Positions 8,438 through 16,699 of a stretch of 47,243 nt of DNA are shown piece after piece (positions within the stretch are counted from its first letter, which is position 1; every line of letters begins with the position of its first letter). The notes under the pieces were generated by a model. That model was not told the origin of the DNA. It saw only the letters and a list, made by a program, of their open reading frames with translations, and did not search any database. The stretch lies in contig NZ_FQUW01000022.1 of NCBI RefSeq assembly GCF_900129285.1, forward strand, positions 1 to 47,243, written 5' to 3'. The stretch is from Desulfofundulus australicus DSM 11792 (GTDB lineage Bacteria; Bacillota; Desulfotomaculia; Desulfotomaculales; Desulfovirgulaceae). The position numbers were made by a program, and so were the translations under genes.

Positions 8438-10279
8438 TTGGGTGTTACTATCGAATTTGAACCTGCCGGCCTCCGGGTAGAGGCAGAAACCGGTCAAACT
8501 GTTATACAGGCTGCACGGGGGATGTTTTCCTTTGAGTCGGGCGGAATCAGCGCGCCCTGTGGCGGCAAGGGTCTTTGCGGGCGCTGCAGGGTGCGCCTGG
8601 TGGAGGGGGAACTTTCCCCTTCCAATGACACTGAGTTAAAATTGCTTGGCGAAAAGGAGCTCAGCGAAGGTTATCGCCTGGCCTGCCAGGCGATAATAAC
8701 CGGTCCGGCAAAGATTGAAATTCCGCCGGAAATCCTGGCCGGTCGCCAGAAGCTGCAGCTGGAAGGTACGGGGGTTTCCGTTCTTCCCGAACCGCCGGTC
8801 AGCCGGTATAACGTTCCCCTCGAGCCCACTTCCCTTGATTACCCGCATTCGACCTGGCAGCAGGTTGAGCTGTTTCTGGCCCGGAATCATGGATTAACGG
8901 ACCTGCGCGTGGATCCCGGGCTGATCGGCCGGGTGGAGCCGCTGGCAGGGGAAGGTACAGTAACGGTTACCGTCAGGGGCTCTGAGATAATCAATGCCAT
9001 TTTTAACGGGAGGGCCAGGAAGCCGCTGGGACTGGCGGTGGATCTGGGAAGTACCAAGGTTGCCGGTTATCTGGTCGACCTGGAAACAGGGGCAACCCTG
9101 GCAACGGGAGGAATCCTGAATCCCCAAATTGCCTACGGGGAAGATGTAATCAGCCGGCTGGCTTATGCCCTGGAAGGGGAGGAACAGTACGACCGCATTG
9201 CGGGGGTGTTGAGGGATGGGCTTGGCCGGCTGCTGCACGACCTCTGTGATGCGGCGGGCGTGGTTCCCCAGGACGTAGAAGAGGCAGTAATTGCTGGCAA
9301 TACGGCCATGCACCATTTGTTATTAAAATTGCCGGTCGGCCAGCTGGCCAGGTCCCCCTACGTGCCCGCACTAACCCTGCCGGTGGAAGTTAAAGCCCGG
9401 GATCTGGGACTGCAGATGGCTTTTGGGGCCGTCGCCTACCTGGTGCCGGCCGTTGCCGGGTTTGTTGGAGGGGATCATGTGGCCATGATCCTGAGCAGCG
9501 GTATTCATGAGTCACAGGGGGTAACCCTGGGCCTGGACATCGGTACCAACACCGAGATCGTACTGGCCCGGGACAAAGAGATGCTTTCCTGTTCCTGCGC
9601 TTCCGGCCCGGCTTTTGAAGGGGCGCATATTTATCAGGGAATGAGAGCGGTTGATGGCGCCATAAGCAGGGTGGAGGTGGCAGACGGTGGAAGGGAGTTG
9701 TTTTATGAAACCATTGGCGGCAGGCCCGCGGCGGGCATCTGCGGTTCAGGTGTCCTGGATGCCGTGGCAGGGTTGTACCGGGCGGGGGTAATAAATTATA
9801 ACGGCCGTCTGGACGCCAGTCATCCCCGGGTCAGGTTCAATGAAGGGCGAAAAGTGGCGGAATATGTGCTGGTCCCGGCAGAAAAGAGCGGGTCGGACCG
9901 GGACGTGGTTATAAACCAGAAAGACATTAGCGAAATCCAGCTGGCCAAAGCGGCCATTGCGGCGGGGACAAAAGTTTTGCTGGCGAAAACCGGGCTGACG
10001 GAAAGGGATATTGATAAAGTAATTGTGGCCGGCGCATTTGGTACCCACCTGCGGCTCGAAAGTGCCATTGCCATCGGTATGCTGCCCCCTCTGCCGCTGG
10101 AGCGCTTTCAGCAGGTGGGCAACGCTGCGGGCGACGGCGCCAGGATGATCCTTTTATCTAAAACGGCACGAAAAAGGGCAGAAGAAATTGCCCGCAGGAT
10201 CGGGTACCTGGAACTGGCGGCCATGCCGGAATTCAGCAACACCTTTTTGCAAGAGCTCAGGTTTCCGGAGATCACTTAA
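8438..10279 (+). CDS. RACo-type corrinoid protein reactivase (2Fe-2S ferredoxin + ASKHA domain)
   Basis: A 613-aa protein in the family of the reductive activator of corrinoid proteins. Residues 1-95 form a plant-type 2Fe-2S domain with Cys41, Cys47, Cys50 and Cys83 (C-x5-C-x2-C-x32-C). A linker and middle domain follow, then an ASKHA ATPase half that starts near residue 197 (LAVDLGSTKVAGY) and repeats the phosphate-binding motif near 365 (LGLDIGTNTEIV). The family uses ATP hydrolysis to drive reduction of inactive cob(II)alamin to cob(I)alamin. Start TTG 8438 has GGGAG 9 bases upstream and begins just after the stop of the corrinoid gene, which indicates translational coupling. Its stop overlaps the stop of the convergent gene at 10276. 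Confidence 0.92.
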   Translation: MGVTIEFEPAGLRVEAETGQTVIQAARGMFSFESGGISAPCGGKGLCGRCRVRLVEGELSPSNDTELKLLGEKELSEGYRLACQAIITGPAKIEIPPEILAGRQKLQLEGTGVSVLPEPPVSRYNVPLEPTSLDYPHSTWQQVELFLARNHGLTDLRVDPGLIGRVEPLAGEGTVTVTVRGSEIINAIFNGRARKPLGLAVDLGSTKVAGYLVDLETGATLATGGILNPQIAYGEDVISRLAYALEGEEQYDRIAGVLRDGLGRLLHDLCDAAGVVPQDVEEAVIAGNTAMHHLLLKLPVGQLARSPYVPALTLPVEVKARDLGLQMAFGAVAYLVPAVAGFVGGDHVAMILSSGIHESQGVTLGLDIGTNTEIVLARDKEMLSCSCASGPAFEGAHIYQGMRAVDGAISRVEVADGGRELFYETIGGRPAAGICGSGVLDAVAGLYRAGVINYNGRLDASHPRVRFNEGRKVAEYVLVPAEKSGSDRDVVINQKDISEIQLAKAAIAAGTKVLLAKTGLTERDIDKVIVAGAFGTHLRLESAIAIGMLPPLPLERFQQVGNAAGDGARMILLSKTARKRAEEIARRIGYLELAAMPEFSNTFLQELRFPEIT

Positions 10280-11124
10280 CAACTTTCCACCAGCCGGTAT
10301 ATCCTTTTCAACCTCTCCAGGCTTTGCAGATCATACAGGCCACATGCTGAAGCCAGAATGAGCCGGCAGCCTTGCTTCAGGTCACTGATATATGCAACTA
10401 TTTCACTGTCTTTGCTGTTGTTGGGGTCGGGTTCCATTAGCCAGGCTGCCTTTATTCCGGAAAGAATGAAAGCATCTCCCGGCAGGCGGCGGCATATTTT
10501 GCCCAGGTCCATGGCCTCGGGTTCCAGGGAAAAGATTGAAAATCCCCCATCAATGAGGTCATCGATGACTGATTCAATGTTGCCATCGGAATGGAATCCC
10601 ACCGGTTTGTGGTCACGGATATAATTTCTCAGCTCCCGGTACAGGGGAAGAAGCAGGCTCCTGAAATTTTCAGGAGAAAAATACAGGCCCCTGTTATAGG
10701 CTATATCATCGCATAAAATTAAAAGGTCGGCTCCGGCATTATCTGCTGCCCTGAGCTCCGCTGCGGCCAGGGCGGCATTTTTTTTCAACAGTTCGACCAG
10801 GCGGCCGGGGCGATGAAACCATTTGATGACCTCCATAAAACCATAATCCCTGACTAACCGCTCAAAGGGCCCGTCCACGGTAACGCCGCAGATTAACCCG
10901 CTGGCACGGGCCTTTTCAATGAGCAGGCTCATTTCCCCGGAACCGACAGGGATATTTTGTAATGGGCTACTATAGCTGAAAAAGCACATATCCGCATCCA
11001 GGATCTTGTTCAAAGTGATCAGGGATTCCTGTTTTATCTCCAGTGCCAGCCCTTTAAATATTTCCCCGGAGATCCAGAGTTCCCCCCGGGGAATTCTGTT
11101 TTTAACCCTTTGAAAAACCTCCAT
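10276..11124 (-). CDS. UroD-superfamily protein, third copy (divergent type)
   Basis: A 282-aa protein resembling the C-terminal two thirds of uroporphyrinogen decarboxylase-like methyltransferases. Visible elements: GVTVDGPFE, the ADLLILCDDIAYNRGLYFSPE segment with its FRSLLLPLYRELRNYI helix, VGFHSDGN (His/Asp strand) and SIFSLEPEAMDLGKI. Unlike the two larger copies it keeps a histidine on the active-site strand and has a late SACG cysteine. The start ATG 11124 has CGGGAGG upstream; an open frame continues to 11337 without a ribosome site and is rejected. It runs against the rest of the island, and its stop codon overlaps that of the reactivase gene by four bases. Whether it is catalytic or regulatory is unknown. 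Confidence 0.75.
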   Translation of the reverse strand: MEVFQRVKNRIPRGELWISGEIFKGLALEIKQESLITLNKILDADMCFFSYSSPLQNIPVGSGEMSLLIEKARASGLICGVTVDGPFERLVRDYGFMEVIKWFHRPGRLVELLKKNAALAAAELRAADNAGADLLILCDDIAYNRGLYFSPENFRSLLLPLYRELRNYIRDHKPVGFHSDGNIESVIDDLIDGGFSIFSLEPEAMDLGKICRRLPGDAFILSGIKAAWLMEPDPNNSKDSEIVAYISDLKQGCRLILASACGLYDLQSLERLKRIYRLVESC

Positions 11125-11223
11125 TTTTCTATTCCTCCCGCAGAAAAGGCATGGGCAGTGGTATTGAGTTTGACCCCTCACCTCTGGATTCCTGCAGCAG
11201 GTTTTTAATTTTTCCTCCCCCAG

Positions 11224-11239
11224 TGGAATGAGGATTGCA
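11224..11239 (+). promoter_or_regulatory. Sigma-54 (-24/-12) promoter before acyl-CoA ligase
   Basis: TGGAATGAGGATTGCA has GG at 11225-11226 and GC at 11237-11238, exactly 10 bases apart, with TTGC at -12. Predicted start near 11250, about 33 bases before ATG 11283. No TGAAAC-type upstream site is obvious nearby. Confidence 0.65.
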
Positions 11240-11282
11240 GGGAAAAAGGGCATGGAAATATTCCCGCGAAGGATGAGAAAAA

Positions 11283-12938
11283 ATGGTTCCTGTCTGGTAT
11301 AAGTCCTGGCCAAAGGGAATTCCCCGGAAGATGGCATGTCCTGAAGTAACCCTGCCGGAAATGGTTAAAAAACTCGCCCGGCAGATTCCCCGGCGGGAAG
11401 CCGTTAACTTTTACGGGAAAAGTATCAGTTACGCCCAACTGGAAAGAATGGTGGCTTCCTTTGCTGCCTCTTTATTACAGCTGGGTATCGGGAGGGGAGA
11501 CCGGGTTTGTCTCTTTATGCAAAACTGCCCCCAGTATATCATTGCCCTCCTGGCTGTCTGGTGGATTGGAGCCGTGGCCGTGACTGCCAATCCAATGTTC
11601 AGGGAAGGGGAGCTGGCCTATCAATTAAACGACTCCGGCGCTGAAACGGTTATTCTCCTGGATGTCCTGTACCCCGTACTGCGCCGTATCCTGAGGAAAA
11701 CCCGGGTAAGAAATGTGATTATCACAGGTTATAAGGACTTTCTTCCTGAAAAACCCGAACTCCCCCTGCACCCTTCCCTGAAGGTGCCCAGGCAGTTTTT
11801 CCCCGGCACAATGGAAATGATGGAACTGCTGGATTGCCATTCTGAGCCTCCGGCGGTGAATCTCGACCCCCAAAAGGATCTGGCTTTGCTCCAGTATTCT
11901 TCGGGAATTACCGGTAAGCCAAAGGGAGCAATGATTACCCACGCCAATATGCTTTTCAATACTGCCTGCTCTGCTCTCTGGCTGAAAGCAAAGGATGGCA
12001 TCCACCTGGCGGTTTTACCTTTATTTCATGTCACCGGCCTGGTTCACTGCATGAACATGCCGCTGTTCACCGGGGGGACCATCATTTTACTGGCCCGTTA
12101 TGACACAGAAACCGTACTGCAGGCCATAGAAAGGTATCGCTGTACGCACTGGGTAAGCGTTGCCGGTATGAATTTTGCGGTGGTAAATTACCCGAAAGTA
12201 AAAAAATATGACCTGAGTTCTCTTAAAGTTTGCGTTTCCGGAGGGGTACCCATTCCTCCGGAGGTGATCAGGAAATTTAAAGAAATTACCGGGATACAAC
12301 TGGTGGAAGGTTATGGCCTGAGCGAAACCATTTCGCAGGTTGCCGTTAACCCGCTGGATAAACCCCGCCCCGGTTCTGTTGGAATTCCGGTCATAAGCAC
12401 CGAAGTAAAAATTGTCGATCTGTCTGACCCGTCCCGGGAAGTGCCGCCGGGTGAAATGGGGGAACTCATGGTCAGGGGACCTCAGGTTACCCGGGGCTAC
12501 TGGAACCGACCTGAAGAAACCGCCCTTTTGATAAAGGACGGCTGGCTGGCAACCGGTGATATCGCCAGAATGGATGTAGACGGTTACATCTATATCCTGG
12601 GCCGAAAAAATGAACTTATTAAGGTGGCGGGGCACAGCGTCTTTCCACAGGAGGTGGAGAGATACCTGGGCAACCATCCCGCCATTGCCGAGGTTGCGGT
12701 GGTGGGCACTCCGGATCCGTTCTGGGGTGAAATAGTTAAGGCCTATGTGGTGCTGAAAAGGGAATTCGAAAACAGGATCAGCGAAATTGATATCATCAGC
12801 TGGGCACGCCAGAAAATGCCATTATATAAATACCCCAGGGTGGTTGAGTTTCGCCGCGAACTTCCTAAAAATGGTGACGGAAAGATCCTGCGCCGCATTC
12901 TGGCTGCGGAATCATACTGTAACCTGGCGGGTATATAA
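11283..12938 (+). CDS. AMP-dependent acyl-CoA ligase
   Basis: A 551-aa member of the ANL (acyl-CoA synthetase) superfamily, activating a carboxylic acid with ATP and CoA. Motifs in order: P-loop-like YSSGITGKPKGAMITH (~205), the aromatic/VEGYGLSE motif (~340), the hinge GWLATGDIARMD (~420) and the C-terminal catalytic Lys in KNGDGKILRR. YSSGITG departs slightly from the usual TSGTTG. Start ATG 11283 has AAGGA about 11 bases upstream; ATG 11331 is an alternative with a very close GGAAG. It heads a forward-strand series leading to 4-hydroxybutyryl-CoA dehydratase, so it may activate 4-hydroxybutyrate or a related short acid. Substrate is inferred only. Confidence 0.88.
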   Translation: MVPVWYKSWPKGIPRKMACPEVTLPEMVKKLARQIPRREAVNFYGKSISYAQLERMVASFAASLLQLGIGRGDRVCLFMQNCPQYIIALLAVWWIGAVAVTANPMFREGELAYQLNDSGAETVILLDVLYPVLRRILRKTRVRNVIITGYKDFLPEKPELPLHPSLKVPRQFFPGTMEMMELLDCHSEPPAVNLDPQKDLALLQYSSGITGKPKGAMITHANMLFNTACSALWLKAKDGIHLAVLPLFHVTGLVHCMNMPLFTGGTIILLARYDTETVLQAIERYRCTHWVSVAGMNFAVVNYPKVKKYDLSSLKVCVSGGVPIPPEVIRKFKEITGIQLVEGYGLSETISQVAVNPLDKPRPGSVGIPVISTEVKIVDLSDPSREVPPGEMGELMVRGPQVTRGYWNRPEETALLIKDGWLATGDIARMDVDGYIYILGRKNELIKVAGHSVFPQEVERYLGNHPAIAEVAVVGTPDPFWGEIVKAYVVLKREFENRISEIDIISWARQKMPLYKYPRVVEFRRELPKNGDGKILRRILAAESYCNLAGI

Positions 12939-13000
12939 TGATCCACAACCGTTTAACCGGTTTCTGGAAAAAATATTCCCGCAAGTTAAACAATTAAACC

Positions 13001-13014
13001 ACAATGTTTAAAAA
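13001..13014. promoter_or_regulatory. Candidate activator site upstream of 4-hydroxybutyryl-CoA dehydratase
   Basis: ACAATGTTTAAAAA reads TTTTTAAACATTGT on the minus strand, resembling TTGAAACATTTT upstream of the sigma-54 activator gene (34756) and TTAAAACATTTT upstream of the alcohol dehydrogenase (26429). It lies about 80 bases upstream of the start predicted for the sigma-54 promoter at 13062. The match is degenerate. Confidence 0.35.
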
Positions 13015-13061
13015 TTTAACATAACCATTCCGGCCATATCCCGGCCATCCAGGTTTGTACA

Positions 13062-13077
13062 TGGTATTAAAATTGCA
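13062..13077 (+). promoter_or_regulatory. Sigma-54 (-24/-12) promoter before 4-hydroxybutyryl-CoA dehydratase
   Basis: TGGTATTAAAATTGCA has GG 13063-13064 and GC 13075-13076 with 10 bases between, and TTGCA at -12. Predicted start near 13088, 30 bases before the GTG start at 13118. The promoter lies inside the longest possible reading frame of the downstream gene, which argues against the longer start at 13055. Confidence 0.7.
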
Positions 13078-13117
13078 AGAAACTTTTTTACCGGCCTTTA
13101 AAGAGGAGGGAGACGAC

Positions 13118-14545
13118 GTGAGAACAGCGGAACAGTACAGGGCCAAGCTGCGTTCCATGCGCAAAAATGTTTATATCGACGGGAAGCTGGTGGAAAGGGA
13201 TGACCCCCAGCTTATTCCGGGTCAAAATGTGGTGGCCGAAACATTTAATTTTGCTGCCGACCCAAAGTATGCCGATTTAATGACGGCCAGATCCCATATA
13301 ACCGGTAAAGTGATCAACCGTTTTACCCATATTCATCAAAATGTTGATGATTTACTGAAAAAACAGGAAATGACCAGGTTGCTCTGCCAGTATGTGGGCG
13401 GTTGTATCCAGCGCTGCATGGGTGTGGATGCGCTCAACGCCCTTTCCGTGGTGACCAGGGATTGCGACCTGGCCATGGGCACCAATTACCACGAGCGTTT
13501 TCTAAAATACCTGGAATACTACCAGGAAAACGACCTGGTGGGCAATTGTGCCCAGACCGATGTGAAGGGTGACCGGATGAAACGGCCCCATGAGCAGGTG
13601 GATCCTGACCTCTACGTTAGAGTGGTGGAAAAGCGCGCCGACGGAATCATCGTCCGCGGGGCCAAGGCCCATAACACTATTGCCCCCTACGCCGATGAAA
13701 TCATCGTCATCCCCACCCGCTTTATGACGGAAAAGGACGCCGACTGGGCAGTGGCCTTTGCCGTACCGGCAGATGCGGAGGGTGTATACCTGATCTGCAG
13801 GGCGACAGCACCCCGGCCGCGGAAAGAATTAAAAGCGCCCTTTGCGGAATACGGCTCTGCCGACTCCCTCACCGTATTTGATAATGTATTTGTACCCTGG
13901 GAGAGGGTTTTCCTGTGCGGGGAAACGAAATTTGCCGGCCAGCTGGCCCTGCAGTTTGCCAATTTCCACCGCCACAGCTACACCGGCTGCAAGCCTGCGG
14001 TCACCGATATAATTATGGGTGCCGCTGCCCTGGTCGCGGAATACAACGGCATTGAAAAAGCGTCCCATGTACGGGATAAGCTGGCCCAGCTGGTGGCCGT
14101 GGCCGAGCTGGTTTACGGCACCGGTATAGCGGCGGCGGTCAAGGCGCATCAGGCTGCATCGGGAACTTACGTGCCCAATTTCGTCTATACCAATGTGGCC
14201 CGCTACCATGCCGGCATCAACATATATCATGAACATGAAATTCTGGCCGATCTTGCCGGTGGCCTGCCAGCCACCCTGCCTCCGGAGGGTGATTTTCTGA
14301 ACCCTGTTACCAGGGACTTCCTGCACAAGTATATCATGCGCAACCCTGCCATCAGTGCAGAAAACCAGCATCGCTGTTTCAGGCTGTGCAGCGATCTGCT
14401 CTGCTCGGCCCATACGGGGGTAAGACAGGTGGGCGGAATCCACGGCGGCGGCTCGCCTATTATGGAGAAGATTGCCATTATGGGCATGTATGATATGGAA
14501 GCCAAAAAGAAAATTGCCAAGCGCCTGGCGGGTATTAAAGATTAA
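13118..14545 (+). CDS. abfD: 4-hydroxybutyryl-CoA dehydratase / vinylacetyl-CoA delta-isomerase
   Basis: A 475-aa FAD and [4Fe-4S] enzyme that dehydrates 4-hydroxybutyryl-CoA to crotonyl-CoA by a ketyl-radical mechanism. The cluster ligands known from the Clostridium enzyme (Cys99, Cys103, His292, Cys299) appear here as C96-x3-C100 (CIQRC) and H284-x6-C291 (HRHSYTGC), with the same spacing, so the iron-sulfur site is intact. The N-terminus MRTAEQYRAKLRSM aligns with the family start. GTG 13118 is chosen because GAGGAGGGAG lies at 13103-13112. A frame open from ATG 13055 would run over the sigma-54 promoter. It heads an operon with 3-hydroxybutyryl-CoA dehydrogenase and thiolase, which together turn 4-hydroxybutyryl-CoA into acetyl-CoA once crotonyl-CoA is hydrated. 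Confidence 0.93.
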   Translation: MRTAEQYRAKLRSMRKNVYIDGKLVERDDPQLIPGQNVVAETFNFAADPKYADLMTARSHITGKVINRFTHIHQNVDDLLKKQEMTRLLCQYVGGCIQRCMGVDALNALSVVTRDCDLAMGTNYHERFLKYLEYYQENDLVGNCAQTDVKGDRMKRPHEQVDPDLYVRVVEKRADGIIVRGAKAHNTIAPYADEIIVIPTRFMTEKDADWAVAFAVPADAEGVYLICRATAPRPRKELKAPFAEYGSADSLTVFDNVFVPWERVFLCGETKFAGQLALQFANFHRHSYTGCKPAVTDIIMGAAALVAEYNGIEKASHVRDKLAQLVAVAELVYGTGIAAAVKAHQAASGTYVPNFVYTNVARYHAGINIYHEHEILADLAGGLPATLPPEGDFLNPVTRDFLHKYIMRNPAISAENQHRCFRLCSDLLCSAHTGVRQVGGIHGGGSPIMEKIAIMGMYDMEAKKKIAKRLAGIKD

Positions 14546-14572
14546 CAATGTCTGAAAAGGAGATGAATACTT

Positions 14573-15454
14573 ATGGCCGTACCGGGTGTGAAAAATATCT
14601 GTGTGGTAGGCGCCGGCAATATGGGGCACCAGATTGCCCTGTGTTTTGCCATTGCCGGTTACAGGGTGAAATGTACTGATATTAACGAAGAAGTTTTAAA
14701 GAAAGCCGAAAATTTTGCCGACACCTACCTGCCTGAGCGGGTGGCCAAGGGAAAAATGAGCGAGGAAGTGGCCAGGCAGGCCAGGAGTAATATTTCCTTC
14801 ACGACGGACTTAAAGGAAGCTGCTGCCGACGCCGATGTGGTGGTTGAGGCCATCCTGGAAAAGCTGGACCTGAAATGGAAGTTGTTTGCCCAGCTGGATG
14901 AAATCTGTCCTCCCCACACCATCCTGGCCACCAACAGTTCTTTTATCGTCAGCTCCAAACTGGCCCCGGCCACCAAACGCCCGGACAAGGTGTGCAACAT
15001 GCACTTTTTCAATCCCGCCCTGATCATGAAGCTGGTGGAAGTGGTCAAGGGGCCCCATACGGCGGAAGAAACGGCGCAAAAGATATTTGATCTGGCCAGG
15101 GATATAGGAAAAGTACCGGTTCTGCTGAAAAAGGAAATTTACGGTTTCCTGGTCAACCGCATTGTATCGGCCATAAACCGTGAGGCACTTTATATTTACG
15201 ATATGGGCGTGGCATCCTATGAAGATATTGATAAAGCTGTGGTTTATGCCCTGGGTCACCCCATGGGTCCTTTCCGCCTGATGGATCTGACGGGTATAGA
15301 TCTTGCTTACTACATCGGTATGGAGCGCTACCAGGAGACGGGCGATCCTGCCCACAAGCCTTCACCCATTATTGTGGAAAAGTTTATCAAGAAAGAATGG
15401 GGACAGAAGACCGGCAGGGGCTTCTATGACTACAGCCAGCAGGGAAACAAGTAA
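14573..15454 (+). CDS. hbd: 3-hydroxybutyryl-CoA dehydrogenase
   Basis: A 293-aa NAD(P)-dependent 3-hydroxyacyl-CoA dehydrogenase, full length for the short bacterial family (about 280-295 aa). The Rossmann motif is GAGNMG (residues 13-18), the acidic end of the second strand is CTDIN, the catalytic histidine is in NMHFFNP (His144), and the C-terminal domain has the GHPMGPFRLMDLTGID signature. It oxidises 3-hydroxybutyryl-CoA to acetoacetyl-CoA. The ribosome site AAGGAG precedes ATG 14573; the gap to abfD is 27 bp. The hydratase step is missing from this operon and is probably provided by the gene at 22772. Confidence 0.95.
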   Translation: MAVPGVKNICVVGAGNMGHQIALCFAIAGYRVKCTDINEEVLKKAENFADTYLPERVAKGKMSEEVARQARSNISFTTDLKEAAADADVVVEAILEKLDLKWKLFAQLDEICPPHTILATNSSFIVSSKLAPATKRPDKVCNMHFFNPALIMKLVEVVKGPHTAEETAQKIFDLARDIGKVPVLLKKEIYGFLVNRIVSAINREALYIYDMGVASYEDIDKAVVYALGHPMGPFRLMDLTGIDLAYYIGMERYQETGDPAHKPSPIIVEKFIKKEWGQKTGRGFYDYSQQGNK

Positions 15455-15473
15455 AACCGGGGGGTAGTGATCG

Positions 15474-16652
15474 ATGAGAGAGGCCGTTATCGTAGGAGCA
15501 GCGAGAACACCCATCGCCCGGGAAAATGGAGCTTTAAAGGATGTGCCGCCGGAAGAGCTGGCGGCTGTGGTTATGAAAGAAGCGGTGGCCAGAAGCGGGC
15601 TGGAAAAACCGGAACTAATTGACGAGGTTATTTTCGGGCATTGCCTGGGCGCGGTTGGCTGTCTCGGCCGGATGGCCCTTTTAAAAGCGGGACTGCCCAT
15701 GGAAATTCCGGCCATCACCATTGACCGCCAGTGCGGGTCCGGGTCCACGGCGCTAAACCTGGCGGCGGCCCACATCTGGGCCGGCGTGGGTGATATTTAC
15801 CTGGTGGGCGGGGCGGAGAGCATGACCCGCCAGCCCTATCTGCTGGAAAAGCCCCTGTCTTTTCAGCGCACCCCTCCCCGGTGGATTTCTCCCCGGCCCC
15901 TTAGCCCCCAGGAGATAGGCGATCCGCCCATGGGTATAACTGCAGAAAATGTCGCCGAGCGGTTTAATGTTTCCAGGGAGGAGCAGGATGAGTTTGCCTA
16001 TTTGAGCCAGATGAAAGCCGCGCGGGCGATCAGGGAAGGCAGGTTTAAGGAACAAATTGTTCCTCTGACCATCCCCCAGAAGAAAGGGGAGCCAGTGGTT
16101 TTTGAGGTGGACGAACACCCCCGGCCCAATACAACCGTGGAAGTCCTGGCCAAGCTCCCCCCGGTATTTAAAAAGGGCGGGACGGTAACGGCGGGAAATT
16201 CTTCAGGCATTAACGATGGTGCCGGCGCCCTGCTGATTACCTCCCGGGAAAAAGCCGAAGAACTGGGATTGAAACCTCTGGCTGTGGTGAGGGCTTTTGG
16301 TTCGGCCGGCGTGGACCCCAATATCATGGGCATGGGTCCGGTTCCGGCTACCCGTAAAGCCCTGGCGCGGGCCGGCCTGACCATCGAGCAGATGGATGTA
16401 ATTGAATTAAACGAAGCCTTTGCCTCCCAGGCCATTGCCTGCTGCCGTGAACTGGGCATCGACTGGCGGGATCAGGAGAAGCTGAATCCCAATGGTGGGG
16501 CCATTGCGCTCGGGCACCCCATTGCGGCTACCCTGGCCATCCTGGTTATCAAGGCGGTTTACGAGCTTCACCGGAGGAGCGGGCGGTATGCCCTGATTAC
16601 CGCCTGTTGCGGCGGCGGCCAGGGTGTGGCCACCATTATTGAAAGGTGTTAA
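15474..16652 (+). CDS. Acetyl-CoA C-acetyltransferase (thiolase)
   Basis: A 392-aa thiolase, standard family length. The acylated cysteine is Cys87 in DRQCGSGS; the C-terminal base residues are His348 in GHPIAAT and Cys378 in CCGGGQG, and LNEAFASQ is present. It splits acetoacetyl-CoA with CoA into two acetyl-CoA, completing conversion of 4-hydroxybutyryl- or crotonyl-CoA to acetyl-CoA. CCGGGQG has an extra Cys-Gly compared with the common CIGGGQG, a modest variation. It starts 19 bp after hbd and is surely cotranscribed. Confidence 0.95.
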   Translation: MREAVIVGAARTPIARENGALKDVPPEELAAVVMKEAVARSGLEKPELIDEVIFGHCLGAVGCLGRMALLKAGLPMEIPAITIDRQCGSGSTALNLAAAHIWAGVGDIYLVGGAESMTRQPYLLEKPLSFQRTPPRWISPRPLSPQEIGDPPMGITAENVAERFNVSREEQDEFAYLSQMKAARAIREGRFKEQIVPLTIPQKKGEPVVFEVDEHPRPNTTVEVLAKLPPVFKKGGTVTAGNSSGINDGAGALLITSREKAEELGLKPLAVVRAFGSAGVDPNIMGMGPVPATRKALARAGLTIEQMDVIELNEAFASQAIACCRELGIDWRDQEKLNPNGGAIALGHPIAATLAILVIKAVYELHRRSGRYALITACCGGGQGVATIIERC

Positions 16653-16699
16653 AATTATAAAAACCATTAGTTTTTTAAATAATAGGAGAGTTGAAAGAT

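Noticed and set aside
11125-11337. N-terminal extension of the third UroD-type protein
   Set aside because: No ribosome site; it would cover the sigma-54 promoter of the divergent ligase. ATG 11124 with CGGGAGG is better.
13055-13117. N-terminal extension of 4-hydroxybutyryl-CoA dehydratase
   Set aside because: It covers a sigma-54 promoter and precedes the ribosome site; the family starts at the GTG 13118 position.
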